A stretch of 27,859 nt of DNA from a virus. Positions 1-7,382 of this stretch are shown piece by piece. Position numbers and translations under genes: made by a program. Below the pieces are notes generated by a model that was not told the origin of the DNA, ran no database searches, and saw nothing but the letters and a program-made list of their open reading frames with translations. The stretch is taken from positions 1 through 27,859 of the IMG/VR virus record IMGVR_UViG_3300031759_000122; one strand, written 5' to 3'. Positions within the stretch are counted from its first letter, which is position 1. Every line of letters begins with the position of its first letter.

Positions 1-595
1 CTTGTAAGTTTGAAAAAGCTTCACTCGATATAGTTAAAGACGTACCATTTGTTATAATTGACGGAAAAAGATTTATACCGTCAAATACCCCTGGGGTGGT
101 TACAGAAACACTAGCTACAGTACCATGAGTAGGGGTAGGGGTAGGAGAAGGATATGGGGCTGTAGGGGTAGGTGTTGGAGTAAGAGATGCACCAGGTGTA
201 CCACTAACACTAGGTGGTGGGGTTACAGTAGGGGTGTTTGTCGGTGTAAATGTTGGAGTAGGACTATGAGTAGGTGGCGGTGTTGGGGTAGGTGTTGGGG
301 TAGAATATAAATTCCTAAATATATTCTTTAAATCGTTACCACCAATACCAACGTTCGGTGTTGTGTTAACAGCAAAATCTGTAGGGTTTGCTATTTGATC
401 GCTAATTACATTAGAACGATCAAACAAATCATTTAAATCATGTTGTATACCACCAGAAAGTACTTTATAACCTGTTACAGGGGCTTGATTTACCCCTGAA
501 TACGGAGCAAATGCAGAAACTAAATCTACATAAGTAGCCGAAGCGCCTTGCACGCCTAGGTTTACATTATAAAGATAACCTGTAGCAGATAACAT
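1..595 (-). CDS. Pro/Thr-repeat virion protein, 3' end cut by the window edge
   Basis: Open frame running off the left edge; 198 residues are visible from the ATG at 595. The start overlaps the stop of the S74 mini-fibre gene (TAATG), which supports the start and suggests translational coupling. Residues 1-95 are an ordinary mixed domain I do not recognise. Residues about 97-160 are a low-complexity linker of TPTP, PPPT and SPTP units. A new ordered segment begins after it and continues beyond the edge. The architecture (small N-terminal domain, PT-rich stalk, C-terminal domain) is the same as in the 590-aa gene two positions upstream, so it is probably a second member of a fibre or decoration set at the end of the tail operon. 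The function is inferred from context only. A computed plus-strand reading at 125-310 is the antisense shadow of the repeat. Confidence 0.75.
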   Translation of the reverse strand, partial: MLSATGYLYNVNLGVQGASATYVDLVSAFAPYSGVNQAPVTGYKVLSGGIQHDLNDLFDRSNVISDQIANPTDFAVNTTPNVGIGGNDLKNIFRNLYSTPTPTPTPPPTHSPTPTFTPTNTPTVTPPPSVSGTPGASLTPTPTPTAPYPSPTPTPTHGTVASVSVTTPGVFDGINLFPSIITNGTSLTISSEAFSNLQ

Positions 596-1167
596 TAGGA
601 TTTAGCTTCAAGAGCTTGTACTCTTAGAGTTAGTTCTTTAATTGCGTTGATTAAAACTGGTACTAACTTACTATAATCTATAGATTCACATTCCCCTACA
701 GGTCCTTTACCTACAGCTTCAGGTATAATTAAATTAACTTGTTCTGCTATTAAACCAATATCATTAGTAATAGGTTTTTCAATCCAATCAAACCTTACAG
801 ATTGTAACTGTTGTACACATGCTAAAGAGTATTCTAAAGGTCTAATATTTGTTTTATATCTTTCAGAAGACTGAGATTGAAAGCCTGTAGCATATATAAT
901 AGCATTACCATCAATTTGTGTACCAGGATTATCTTGGAATCCAGAACCACCAGTTGTAAATGTAACTATATCCCGCGCATTACCAGAAAAATTGGAAACT
1001 ACTGGATAAAAATAGTTAGAGCCGACATTGTTAAAGAAGTCGTTAACAGATATTCTACGACCACCAGCATTACTGCTTTCAATCGGCAAATAGTCTATGT
1101 TCGTACCTTGAATAACAGCTGTATTCGTTAAAGGTAACTGGATAATTCTAATTTGTGGATTTGCCAT
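595..1167 (-). CDS. Mini tail-fibre protein with C-terminal S74 intramolecular chaperone
   Basis: 190 aa. The C-terminal half (about 100-190) matches the Peptidase_S74 intramolecular chaperone autoprocessing domain of phage fibres and endosialidases. It has the hallmark SSERYKTNI at 100-108, aligning with the usual SDxRxKxxI, so Ser100 and Lys105 would be the self-cleavage pair. It continues through DIGLIAEQV (136-144) and a C-terminal helix ([12 protein letters not shown]) that normally forms a trimeric coiled coil. In known members the chaperone folds the fibre trimer and is then released by cleavage before the Ser. Here that would leave only about 99 residues of mature protein. The N-terminus ([24 protein letters not shown]) resembles short fibre-attachment segments. 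A late-type motif AGTAAATA lies 6 bases before the ATG. The S74 call is firm; the fibre role is inferred. Confidence 0.85.
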   Translation of the reverse strand: MANPQIRIIQLPLTNTAVIQGTNIDYLPIESSNAGGRRISVNDFFNNVGSNYFYPVVSNFSGNARDIVTFTTGGSGFQDNPGTQIDGNAIIYATGFQSQSSERYKTNIRPLEYSLACVQQLQSVRFDWIEKPITNDIGLIAEQVNLIIPEAVGKGPVGECESIDYSKLVPVLINAIKELTLRVQALEAKS

Positions 1168-1173
1168 ATATAT

Positions 1174-1181
1174 TATTTACT
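1174..1181 (-). promoter_or_regulatory. Late-type motif AGTAAATA before the S74 mini-fibre
   Basis: Followed by ATATAT and ATG at 1167, with 6-base spacing; same arrangement as at 20069. Confidence 0.5.
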
Positions 1182-1193
1182 AGGTTAGCGTTA

Positions 1194-2966
1194 TTATAAA
1201 CATGTACAACTACCATATGTACGAGTGTTTTCTAGGTTCACTGAACATGTAGCACTTCCAGTTACACCATAGACTGTATCGTAAACGTCGCATCTAGCAG
1301 TGCCATACTGTACTGTATCACCGCATTCCCAACAGAATACTGCTGCAGTAAAGCTTGTAGAACTACTTGAAGGAGAAACTATATTAATATTGCCGTTGTC
1401 TATAGACCAACTATAAGTGTAAGAACCTGAACCACCTCCTACGCTTACAGAGTTAGATGTACTTGCGGTACATTCATTAGTGTTAGTACAAGAACCAATA
1501 GCATCCCCGGTACTCATTGTAACTGTTAAGGATACAGGGGACGGAGTAGGTGTTGTTGTAGAAGCTGGGGTTGGGGTAGGATCAGGAGTGCTAGGTGGTG
1601 TGTTAGGTGGTGTAGAAGCTGGGGTATTAGAAGGTACCGGTGTTGGAGTTGGGGTTGAAGTTGGAGTACTTGCTGGGGTAGAAGTAGGTGTAGATGTCGG
1701 TGTTGAAGCTGGGGTACTTGGAGGTGTTCTTGTAGGTGTAGATGTCGGTGTTGAAGCAGGAGTGTTAGGCGGCGTACTTGGTGGTGTATGAGAAGGCGTT
1801 ACAGAAGAACCAGGGGTTTGAGTAGGTGTTTGCGAAGGTGTTGATGGAGGAGTGCTTGGCGGTGTTGAAGTCGGAGTAGAAGTAGGAGTAGAGGCCGGTG
1901 TACCGGTTGGTGTTACTGTTAAAGTAGGGGTAGGTGTAGCAGTAGCTGTTTGAGAAGGCGGTGGTGTAGGTGTTGGAGTAGATGTCGGAGAAGCAGGCGG
2001 TGTAGAAACCGGTGTTACGCTGTTCGTAGGGGTTAATGTAGGAGTATATGTTACTGAAGGTGTTAACGATATAGTAGGTGTTACTGTAGGTGTATATGTA
2101 GGTGTTACCGTTGGAGTAGAAGTGAAAGTAACGGTCGGGGTAACTGTAGGTGTTGCACCTGGTGTTAAACTTATAGTAGGCGTTACTGCTGGGGTGTTCG
2201 TAACTGAAGGTGTTACAGTAACTGAAGGGGTATGAGTAGAAGTAGGTGTTACCGTTGGAGTAGACGTAAATGTAGGTGTTACTGTTGGGGTATAAGTCGG
2301 GGTAGCAGTTGGCGTTAAAGTCGGTGTAGTTGTAGGTGTTAAAGAAGGGGTAAGAGTAGGGGTGATGGACGGAGTTGGAGTAAGAGATATATTTGGAGAT
2401 AACGGAATATAATTTACTACACCAGCTTGATCTTGAGTGTTAAAGAAAAATGCTTGATTTGTATAGTTAGATAACCCTTCAGCAACAATAATTTGCTTAT
2501 TGTTAGTACCCCATGCTCTATTTTTTAATAAATGAACAGAATCAAAAGAAGCAGGAGCCTGAGGTGTTGTAGCAATAGGGTTATATGTTAACCATGTAGA
2601 ATCTGCTTCTACTAATAGATTATATGTATAAGCTGTAAGACTTGGAAACATTGTAGCCGATACAACTACAGATGTTACAGAAGTACCACTTGCTGTATTA
2701 TAAAATGTCCAAACGAAATTACTTCTACTATCAATACCAGCAGTTGCACCTGTAAGAGCGTCTTGTAAACTACTATACGTGTAGTTACGCGTTATAACCT
2801 TTTGAAAGTTAAAAGCTGATAATATATATGTAATTCTTCCAACAGTGTCATTACCAAAATTAATCGCGCTTGGTTGAAACACAACAGTAAGTGGAGAGTA
2901 ACCTGTTAAAGTTACCAATGGAGAGGCCTGATCTGGCTGCGGAAAATTATATGCTAATACAGACAT
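1194..2966 (-). CDS. Pro/Thr-repeat fibre protein with Cys-rich C-terminal domain
   Basis: 590 aa. Residues 1-189 form a globular N-terminal domain I do not recognise. Residues about 190-478 are almost purely Pro, Thr, Ser and Val in units such as TPTVTPT, TPSVT and PPSTP, an extended stalk that could also be glycosylated. Residues 479-590 are a separate Ig/PKD-like domain. It contains [13 protein letters not shown], reminiscent of SprB-type repeats of Bacteroidota adhesins, and eight cysteines (GSC, NEC, FCWEC, RCD, TCS, SCTC), which suggests disulfides or metal binding outside the cell. The start overlaps the stop of the upstream gene (TAATG). The position downstream of baseplate genes and next to an S74 fibre supports a role in host adhesion; no catalytic motif is seen. 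Confidence 0.8.
   Translation of the reverse strand: MSVLAYNFPQPDQASPLVTLTGYSPLTVVFQPSAINFGNDTVGRITYILSAFNFQKVITRNYTYSSLQDALTGATAGIDSRSNFVWTFYNTASGTSVTSVVVSATMFPSLTAYTYNLLVEADSTWLTYNPIATTPQAPASFDSVHLLKNRAWGTNNKQIIVAEGLSNYTNQAFFFNTQDQAGVVNYIPLSPNISLTPTPSITPTLTPSLTPTTTPTLTPTATPTYTPTVTPTFTSTPTVTPTSTHTPSVTVTPSVTNTPAVTPTISLTPGATPTVTPTVTFTSTPTVTPTYTPTVTPTISLTPSVTYTPTLTPTNSVTPVSTPPASPTSTPTPTPPPSQTATATPTPTLTVTPTGTPASTPTSTPTSTPPSTPPSTPSQTPTQTPGSSVTPSHTPPSTPPNTPASTPTSTPTRTPPSTPASTPTSTPTSTPASTPTSTPTPTPVPSNTPASTPPNTPPSTPDPTPTPASTTTPTPSPVSLTVTMSTGDAIGSCTNTNECTASTSNSVSVGGGSGSYTYSWSIDNGNINIVSPSSSSTSFTAAVFCWECGDTVQYGTARCDVYDTVYGVTGSATCSVNLENTRTYGSCTCL
1533..2396 (-). repeat. Degenerate minisatellite encoding the Pro/Thr stalk
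   Basis: This stretch encodes about 288 residues of Pro/Thr-rich units. At DNA level it is a degenerate array of 6-, 12- and 18-base units (for example gtaggtgttactgt on the plus strand). Near-identical longer blocks recur, such as the one around 1675-1770 that reads as [11 protein letters not shown]. Such arrays change length easily by slippage or recombination, so stalk length may vary between relatives. The repetition also creates long spurious readings on the plus strand (1480-1791). Confidence 0.8.
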
Positions 2967-4465
2967 TAATATTGTACTTTATAGGTAATAAGGTTTAATT
3001 TTTGAGTTTGATATGGAAAACTAATAAATGTAATAACGTAAGTTTGAGTATCCTCGTTATAACAAAATACAGGGGCTTCCATATAACTTACCGTACCTAG
3101 TGGGTAAACATACTCTTTAAATACGTTAGGGTCGGTAGTGTTTGTTGGATAAATTCTAGTTCTATCTTTCGGATTGTTAAGATCAAGTCGATACAATACA
3201 GGTACAACTACACTAGAAAGGCCGTTGTTACCTATAATAGATGTAGAGCCTCCTGTTATAGTGCTTGAAACCAACGTACAAATGGTGATATTATTGTTTA
3301 TATCATCATACCAATTACCACCATAATAAGTTACAGCATTAGGAGAAAGATTACCTATACTACTATTAAAATAATTAGTTAATATGGCATTACTTGCTGT
3401 AGACCCGGCAGATAATGGTAAATAGTTTTGTAGGGATTTTTGTATTGTGTAGGTATTATAATCAAATGTAACCTTTTCGTACAATATAGTACTAGAAAGC
3501 TGTATAACTAACGTATCATAAAACACTTCAAAGTTTACAATATTGTTTGCAGTTAATTGACTATAAATTGTACTATCATATATGTAGTTATTATATATTA
3601 AATTTAAAGCAGATGGCCCTATGTTAATAGTACCATCAACTGTTTTTGTCCACAAAGCTCCAGTAGCAGTAACCATGGAATACATACTGTATGGTCTTGT
3701 AAACGGTTTATATAAACCGTATTGATTACCAAACACATCTGTACACCAAGAGTAAAGCTCTCTTCCTGGGGTAAACACCAAATTGGTTATTCTTTGATTT
3801 AAATTAAAGTAATTAAACTCATCTAAACTGTTAGCACCATTATTTTGGTTCCATATATTTTTATAAGGGCCTTCCCAAAATTCAAAATCATATTCTGCAG
3901 TAACTATACCGTTGTTACTAGATTTTGTGGTTTCATAAAAAGACTGATACGGAACAAATTTTTGATATGTGTCTGTATTAACAACTGTACCGTCATATAG
4001 GTTTGATATACCTATAGCTTTCATCCAGTTGGTATTGGTGTTATGAGTTACTACTTTAGAATCAAGATTGCTACTACCTATCGTAAAGCCTTTATTAAAA
4101 CGTGTTGGATCAATATATCTGTAACCTGTACCTATAGCTACTTGAGTGGAGTCAATACTATATATTATATTTTTAGTTAAATAGATTGACGCACCAAGAT
4201 TACTCGGTACAAAATAACCACCAAGTTGATCGCTCGTAACAATGTTCTCGTTTAATTGGGGTGCAAGTGCAACTGTAGGGTAATACCTGTTTGTTAAATT
4301 AGCAAAAGGAGCAATAGGTATAACGCTAGAAGAAATCAGTCCAGTACTTGTACTAGAAAGTAGATACTCGCTATTACCTAAATACTTCTGAGATAAAGTA
4401 TTTAAATCAGAATTTATTTGGTCTTGTGTAGCAAAACTATCTACAACTGTATTACCGGTATCCAT
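2966..4465 (-). CDS. Structural protein of unknown function in the tail-fibre operon
   Basis: 499 aa; no family recognised. The composition is typical of a phage virion protein: rich in Asn, Thr, Ser, Tyr and Ile, few charges, many short beta-prone segments, no transmembrane segment, signal peptide or catalytic motif. The N-terminus ([23 protein letters not shown]) looks like an attachment helix, followed by what could be beta-propeller or beta-sandwich material. It lies between the collagen-like fibre gene and the PT-repeat fibre gene. It overlaps the latter (TAATG at 2964-2968). A canonical T4-like late box TATAAATA ends 9 bases before its ATG, so the last fibre genes may have their own promoter. 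It is probably a tail-fibre or baseplate-attached protein, on context only. Confidence 0.75.
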   Translation of the reverse strand: MDTGNTVVDSFATQDQINSDLNTLSQKYLGNSEYLLSSTSTGLISSSVIPIAPFANLTNRYYPTVALAPQLNENIVTSDQLGGYFVPSNLGASIYLTKNIIYSIDSTQVAIGTGYRYIDPTRFNKGFTIGSSNLDSKVVTHNTNTNWMKAIGISNLYDGTVVNTDTYQKFVPYQSFYETTKSSNNGIVTAEYDFEFWEGPYKNIWNQNNGANSLDEFNYFNLNQRITNLVFTPGRELYSWCTDVFGNQYGLYKPFTRPYSMYSMVTATGALWTKTVDGTINIGPSALNLIYNNYIYDSTIYSQLTANNIVNFEVFYDTLVIQLSSTILYEKVTFDYNTYTIQKSLQNYLPLSAGSTASNAILTNYFNSSIGNLSPNAVTYYGGNWYDDINNNITICTLVSSTITGGSTSIIGNNGLSSVVVPVLYRLDLNNPKDRTRIYPTNTTDPNVFKEYVYPLGTVSYMEAPVFCYNEDTQTYVITFISFPYQTQKLNLITYKVQY

Positions 4466-4474
4466 TAATGATAA

Positions 4475-4482
4475 TATTTATA
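4475..4482 (-). promoter_or_regulatory. Exact T4 late box TATAAATA before the 499-aa gene
   Basis: The only perfect TATAAATA among the start-proximal motifs. It lies in the 26-base gap between the collagen-like fibre and the 499-aa gene, 9 bases before the ATG. Confidence 0.6.
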
Positions 4483-4491
4483 ACCGGTGCA

Positions 4492-6372
4492 TTAACTACC
4501 AACCATTAATTTATAAGTACTTCCAGAAGAATCTTGTATTGTAATATATCCGTTATTGGTAACTGGAGTGTTTACAAATGAACTGTTTAATAGTATATTA
4601 GAAGCACTCAATGTTACCCCAGTTATTGCCCCGCCGGTAATATTAACATTGTTTGCATTTTGTAACGACATACTACCATAAGAAGAAGCTATTGTTATAC
4701 CTCTCATGTTTACAACCACCCCGGTAGTTGTACTTGTAGCTACTAACATTGGTTTGGAAACTTGCCCCACTGTTACAGGTGCTGTAGATGTTAGAGTACC
4801 TGTACTTGTGGGCGATAAGAAGTAGACTGCACCATCTGTTAAACCGGATAAACCTGAAATATAACCATGATATACTATAGTAAATGTGCTACCTGTAGAA
4901 GACTGTACAATGCCAAGTGCTTCAGCATCGGAAGAAGTATCTGCTTCTGCTAATACATAACTACCACCACCAGAAGCTCTTGCAACTACTTGACCGGCAG
5001 AAAAGGAATTTGAGAAAGTAATGGTTTGTATTGTATTACCACCAAACCCGCTATACCCCGATATACCAGAGTAACCAGAAGTTCCTTGACCTGAATACCC
5101 TGAAATACCACTATAACCGGAATACCCAGAAATACCACTAGCAGCATAAGCACCAGGGAGTCCACTATAACCTGAAAAACCTGAAATACCGCTATAGCCA
5201 GAAATGCCACTATAACCGGAATACCCAGAAATACCGCTATAACCAGAGATACCGCTATAACCGGAGTAACCACTAAATCCTGAAATGCCGCTCCATCCAG
5301 AATAACCACTAATACCACTATACCCAGATGTACCTATACCTGAATACCCAGATTTACCAGAGTAACCAGAAACACCTGAACCACTAAATCCTGAAATACC
5401 ACTATACCCGGATGTACCTATACCTGAATAACCGGACGCCCCAGAAACACCTTGCCCTATAGGTGTACGTACCACTGTAAACACTGAACTACCATTATAC
5501 TGATAGGCAGCTGTAATTGGTGAAACGCTTGACGTATAAGCAGAAACCTGTAATAGTATTCTATCAGTAGAAGATAGAGTAGTAATACTTGATGTGGCGT
5601 AAGAAACTTTTTGATACGTAGAAGTAGTATCATTCACTGCTCCACTATCGGCACTTAAAATAAAAGTACCAGTAGAACTAGTGGTCATTGAATATGTATA
5701 TATGCTAAATACAAAATTTGCTGAACCACCCAGCACATAACGATAAAATTCAACATCCCACAAACCAGCGGGTATCTCTGTCACTCCCGGTTCTCCAATT
5801 GGTGTTAGGTACCAACCAAATGCAGTCACCCCGGCGCTAGAAGTAATTATAGCATAATCATCATTAATTGTCGAGCCACCACCGCCTGGCTGTAAAGCCA
5901 TTACTTCATATAAAGCAGGGTTTTGATCGCTGTTAACCTCTTGTAAAAAATATGTTCTACCATAAACAGATGCTCCAACTTGTCCGCTAAAGCCTGAATA
6001 ACCGCTAGGGCCACTATAACCGGAGTAACTAGAGTAACCACTATATCCAGAATAGCTTGAATAACCACTATATCCAGAATAGCTTGAATAACCGCTGTAA
6101 CCGGAATAGCTAGAGTAACCACTATATCCAGACCAACCTGACGTACCAGAATAACCAGAAGTACCCGAGCCAGAATAACCAGACCAACCCGATATACCTG
6201 ATCTACCAGAATAACCAGACCAACCTGAGTTTCCATTACTACCATTTGCTCCTGCCGGGCCAGAATAACCACTGTAACCGGAGTAGGTACCACTAAAACC
6301 ACTCTTACCAGAGTAACCACTGGTACCAGCGCTATTAACTAACATTGATGTATCTACTTTTACTAATGCCAT
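4492..6372 (-). CDS. Collagen-like tail fibre protein with Gly-X-Ser repeats
   Basis: 626 aa in alternating domains. Residues about 16-133 and 310-444 are collagen-type tripeptide arrays, mostly G-Y-S, G-I-S, G-W-S and G-F-S, with local 9-residue units containing YSSYSGYSG. Between them (about 134-309) is a globular, probably beta-sandwich domain beginning YGRTYFL. After the second array comes a C-terminal domain (about 445-626) of a type common in phage fibres: SFSAGQVVARASGG, then LGIVQSS, then LTDGAVYFLSPT and a quickly varying tail. Phage collagen-like segments form triple helices and trimerise fibres. Here Pro is almost absent and Ser is fixed in the third position, unlike animal collagen. 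The gene follows the 333-aa gene by 4 bases, in the baseplate and fibre operon. Two long readings in other minus frames (4986-5318, 5901-6320) are shadows of the repeats. Confidence 0.88.
   Translation of the reverse strand: MALVKVDTSMLVNSAGTSGYSGKSGFSGTYSGYSGYSGPAGANGSNGNSGWSGYSGRSGISGWSGYSGSGTSGYSGTSGWSGYSGYSSYSGYSGYSSYSGYSGYSSYSGYSGYSSYSGYSGPSGYSGFSGQVGASVYGRTYFLQEVNSDQNPALYEVMALQPGGGGSTINDDYAIITSSAGVTAFGWYLTPIGEPGVTEIPAGLWDVEFYRYVLGGSANFVFSIYTYSMTTSSTGTFILSADSGAVNDTTSTYQKVSYATSSITTLSSTDRILLQVSAYTSSVSPITAAYQYNGSSVFTVVRTPIGQGVSGASGYSGIGTSGYSGISGFSGSGVSGYSGKSGYSGIGTSGYSGISGYSGWSGISGFSGYSGYSGISGYSGISGYSGYSGISGYSGISGFSGYSGLPGAYAASGISGYSGYSGISGYSGQGTSGYSGISGYSGFGGNTIQTITFSNSFSAGQVVARASGGGSYVLAEADTSSDAEALGIVQSSTGSTFTIVYHGYISGLSGLTDGAVYFLSPTSTGTLTSTAPVTVGQVSKPMLVATSTTTGVVVNMRGITIASSYGSMSLQNANNVNITGGAITGVTLSASNILLNSSFVNTPVTNNGYITIQDSSGSTYKLMVGS
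5041..5445 (-). repeat. Second Gly-X-Ser (collagen-like) coding array
   Basis: Encodes residues 310-444 of the fibre. The plus strand shows recurrent 9- and 18-base units such as ccagaaataccgctata. The array is interrupted by ASGAS, LPGAYAAS and QGTS, which may be kinks or registration points in a triple helix. Confidence 0.8.
5974..6327 (-). repeat. First Gly-X-Ser (collagen-like) coding array with 27-base tandem units
   Basis: Encodes residues 16-133 of the fibre. Around 6015-6130 a 27-base unit (starting aataaccactatatccaga) is repeated about four times with few changes. Each unit encodes nine residues of the YSGYSSYSG type. Near-identity between neighbouring copies points to recent duplication or homogenisation. 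Confidence 0.8.
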
Positions 6373-6376
6373 ATTA

Positions 6377-7378
6377 TTAACGTATTACTATCACTATAAT
6401 TGTATTAACAGGTGGTGGCCCGCTAAAGGTTATGGTTTGATTTTGAGAGCTAATTGTATAGCTACTGTCTGGAGTCTGTACAATACCATCAATAGTAACT
6501 TGATAAGCACTTGAAGTACTTGAAGTTATATTATTTAAGGCAAAGGTGGTTGTATTACCGTCGCCTATAAAAGTAAAATATGTTGGTAAAGTAGATGCCA
6601 TCGTAAGAGAGGTTGATGTTGCTACGGATGCTATAACATTAGAAAATAGATAATCTGTTGGTATATCATATTGACCAGCGTTATAAACATCTGCAGGAAC
6701 TGTTAAATTTGTACCAATATTTACTGTTGCGCTAACGCTAGTGGCATCTGTTAATTGTAAATCGTAATATTCATTAGTATCGTATAACTCTTGTATTTGT
6801 ACGTTAAATTTAGGGGCTACTGTAACCAAATATGGCAAGTATTGTAAAATATTAGGATCTGTAACAACTAAGCTGGTAATTAATCCGTCCGGGGTTGTTT
6901 TACGAGTAAATGATGTTAATAGGAAATTATAAAACAAACGCTCTAAAGATAGAGCAGTACCTGTTAAATTATATTTTAATTTAGTGTAAGTTAAATGATT
7001 ACGAGTATTAGCTAGATAAATTGCTATATCTTTAAGTCTACGTGCATAGCCAGTAATAACAGATTGTACACTTAAAGGATCATCAAAGTTTACGTTATTA
7101 AACAATTGCTTTTCGTCGTTATTACGAGCCGTAACCCCTAAAGACTGTAAAAATGCTTTATAATAATTTTGTACAGCATTAATAGCTGTTGAATTGGCTA
7201 AAGCATGATTAATATACCAGTTCTGTACATACGCATTGTATTGAGCATATGGATCTACAGGAGAAACGCTACTATTACGAATAATCCAATCTTGATAAGA
7301 ATAAGGTTGAGTCAAATCTTGATTCGTTGACGTATTTGACGACGTTGTTAAAGCGTTAATTGTGTTAAAGACTGGCAT
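6377..7378 (-). CDS. Baseplate-region structural protein with fibre-type C-terminal domain
   Basis: 333 aa. The N-terminal two-thirds is largely helical (HALANSTAINAVQNYYKAFLQSLG at about 54-76, then ARRLKDIAIYLANTRNHL) and is not a family I recognise. The last 60 residues or so (TTFALNNIT, VTIDGIVQTPDSSYTIS, ITFSGPPP) match a small beta domain common at the ends of phage fibre and baseplate proteins. By order it sits two genes after gp6, the place of gp8 in T4, and its length is close to T4 gp8. I cannot see gp8 sequence motifs, so that link is positional only. It is separated by 4 bases from the genes on both sides, so it is clearly inside the operon. Confidence 0.75.
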   Translation of the reverse strand: MPVFNTINALTTSSNTSTNQDLTQPYSYQDWIIRNSSVSPVDPYAQYNAYVQNWYINHALANSTAINAVQNYYKAFLQSLGVTARNNDEKQLFNNVNFDDPLSVQSVITGYARRLKDIAIYLANTRNHLTYTKLKYNLTGTALSLERLFYNFLLTSFTRKTTPDGLITSLVVTDPNILQYLPYLVTVAPKFNVQIQELYDTNEYYDLQLTDATSVSATVNIGTNLTVPADVYNAGQYDIPTDYLFSNVIASVATSTSLTMASTLPTYFTFIGDGNTTTFALNNITSSTSSAYQVTIDGIVQTPDSSYTISSQNQTITFSGPPPVNTIIVIVIR

Positions 7379-7382
7379 ATTA

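Noticed and set aside
1480-1791. Plus-strand reading of 103 codons rich in Gly and Val
   Set aside because: Exact antisense of the Pro/Thr stalk repeat; composition is dictated by that repeat and no start context is present.
4986-6320. Long alternative minus-frame readings across the fibre gene
   Set aside because: Shadows of the Gly-X-Ser repeat in another frame; the in-frame product has recognisable domains throughout.
5974-6327. Possible CRISPR-like array
   Set aside because: Units are contiguous coding repeats without unique spacers and keep the reading frame.
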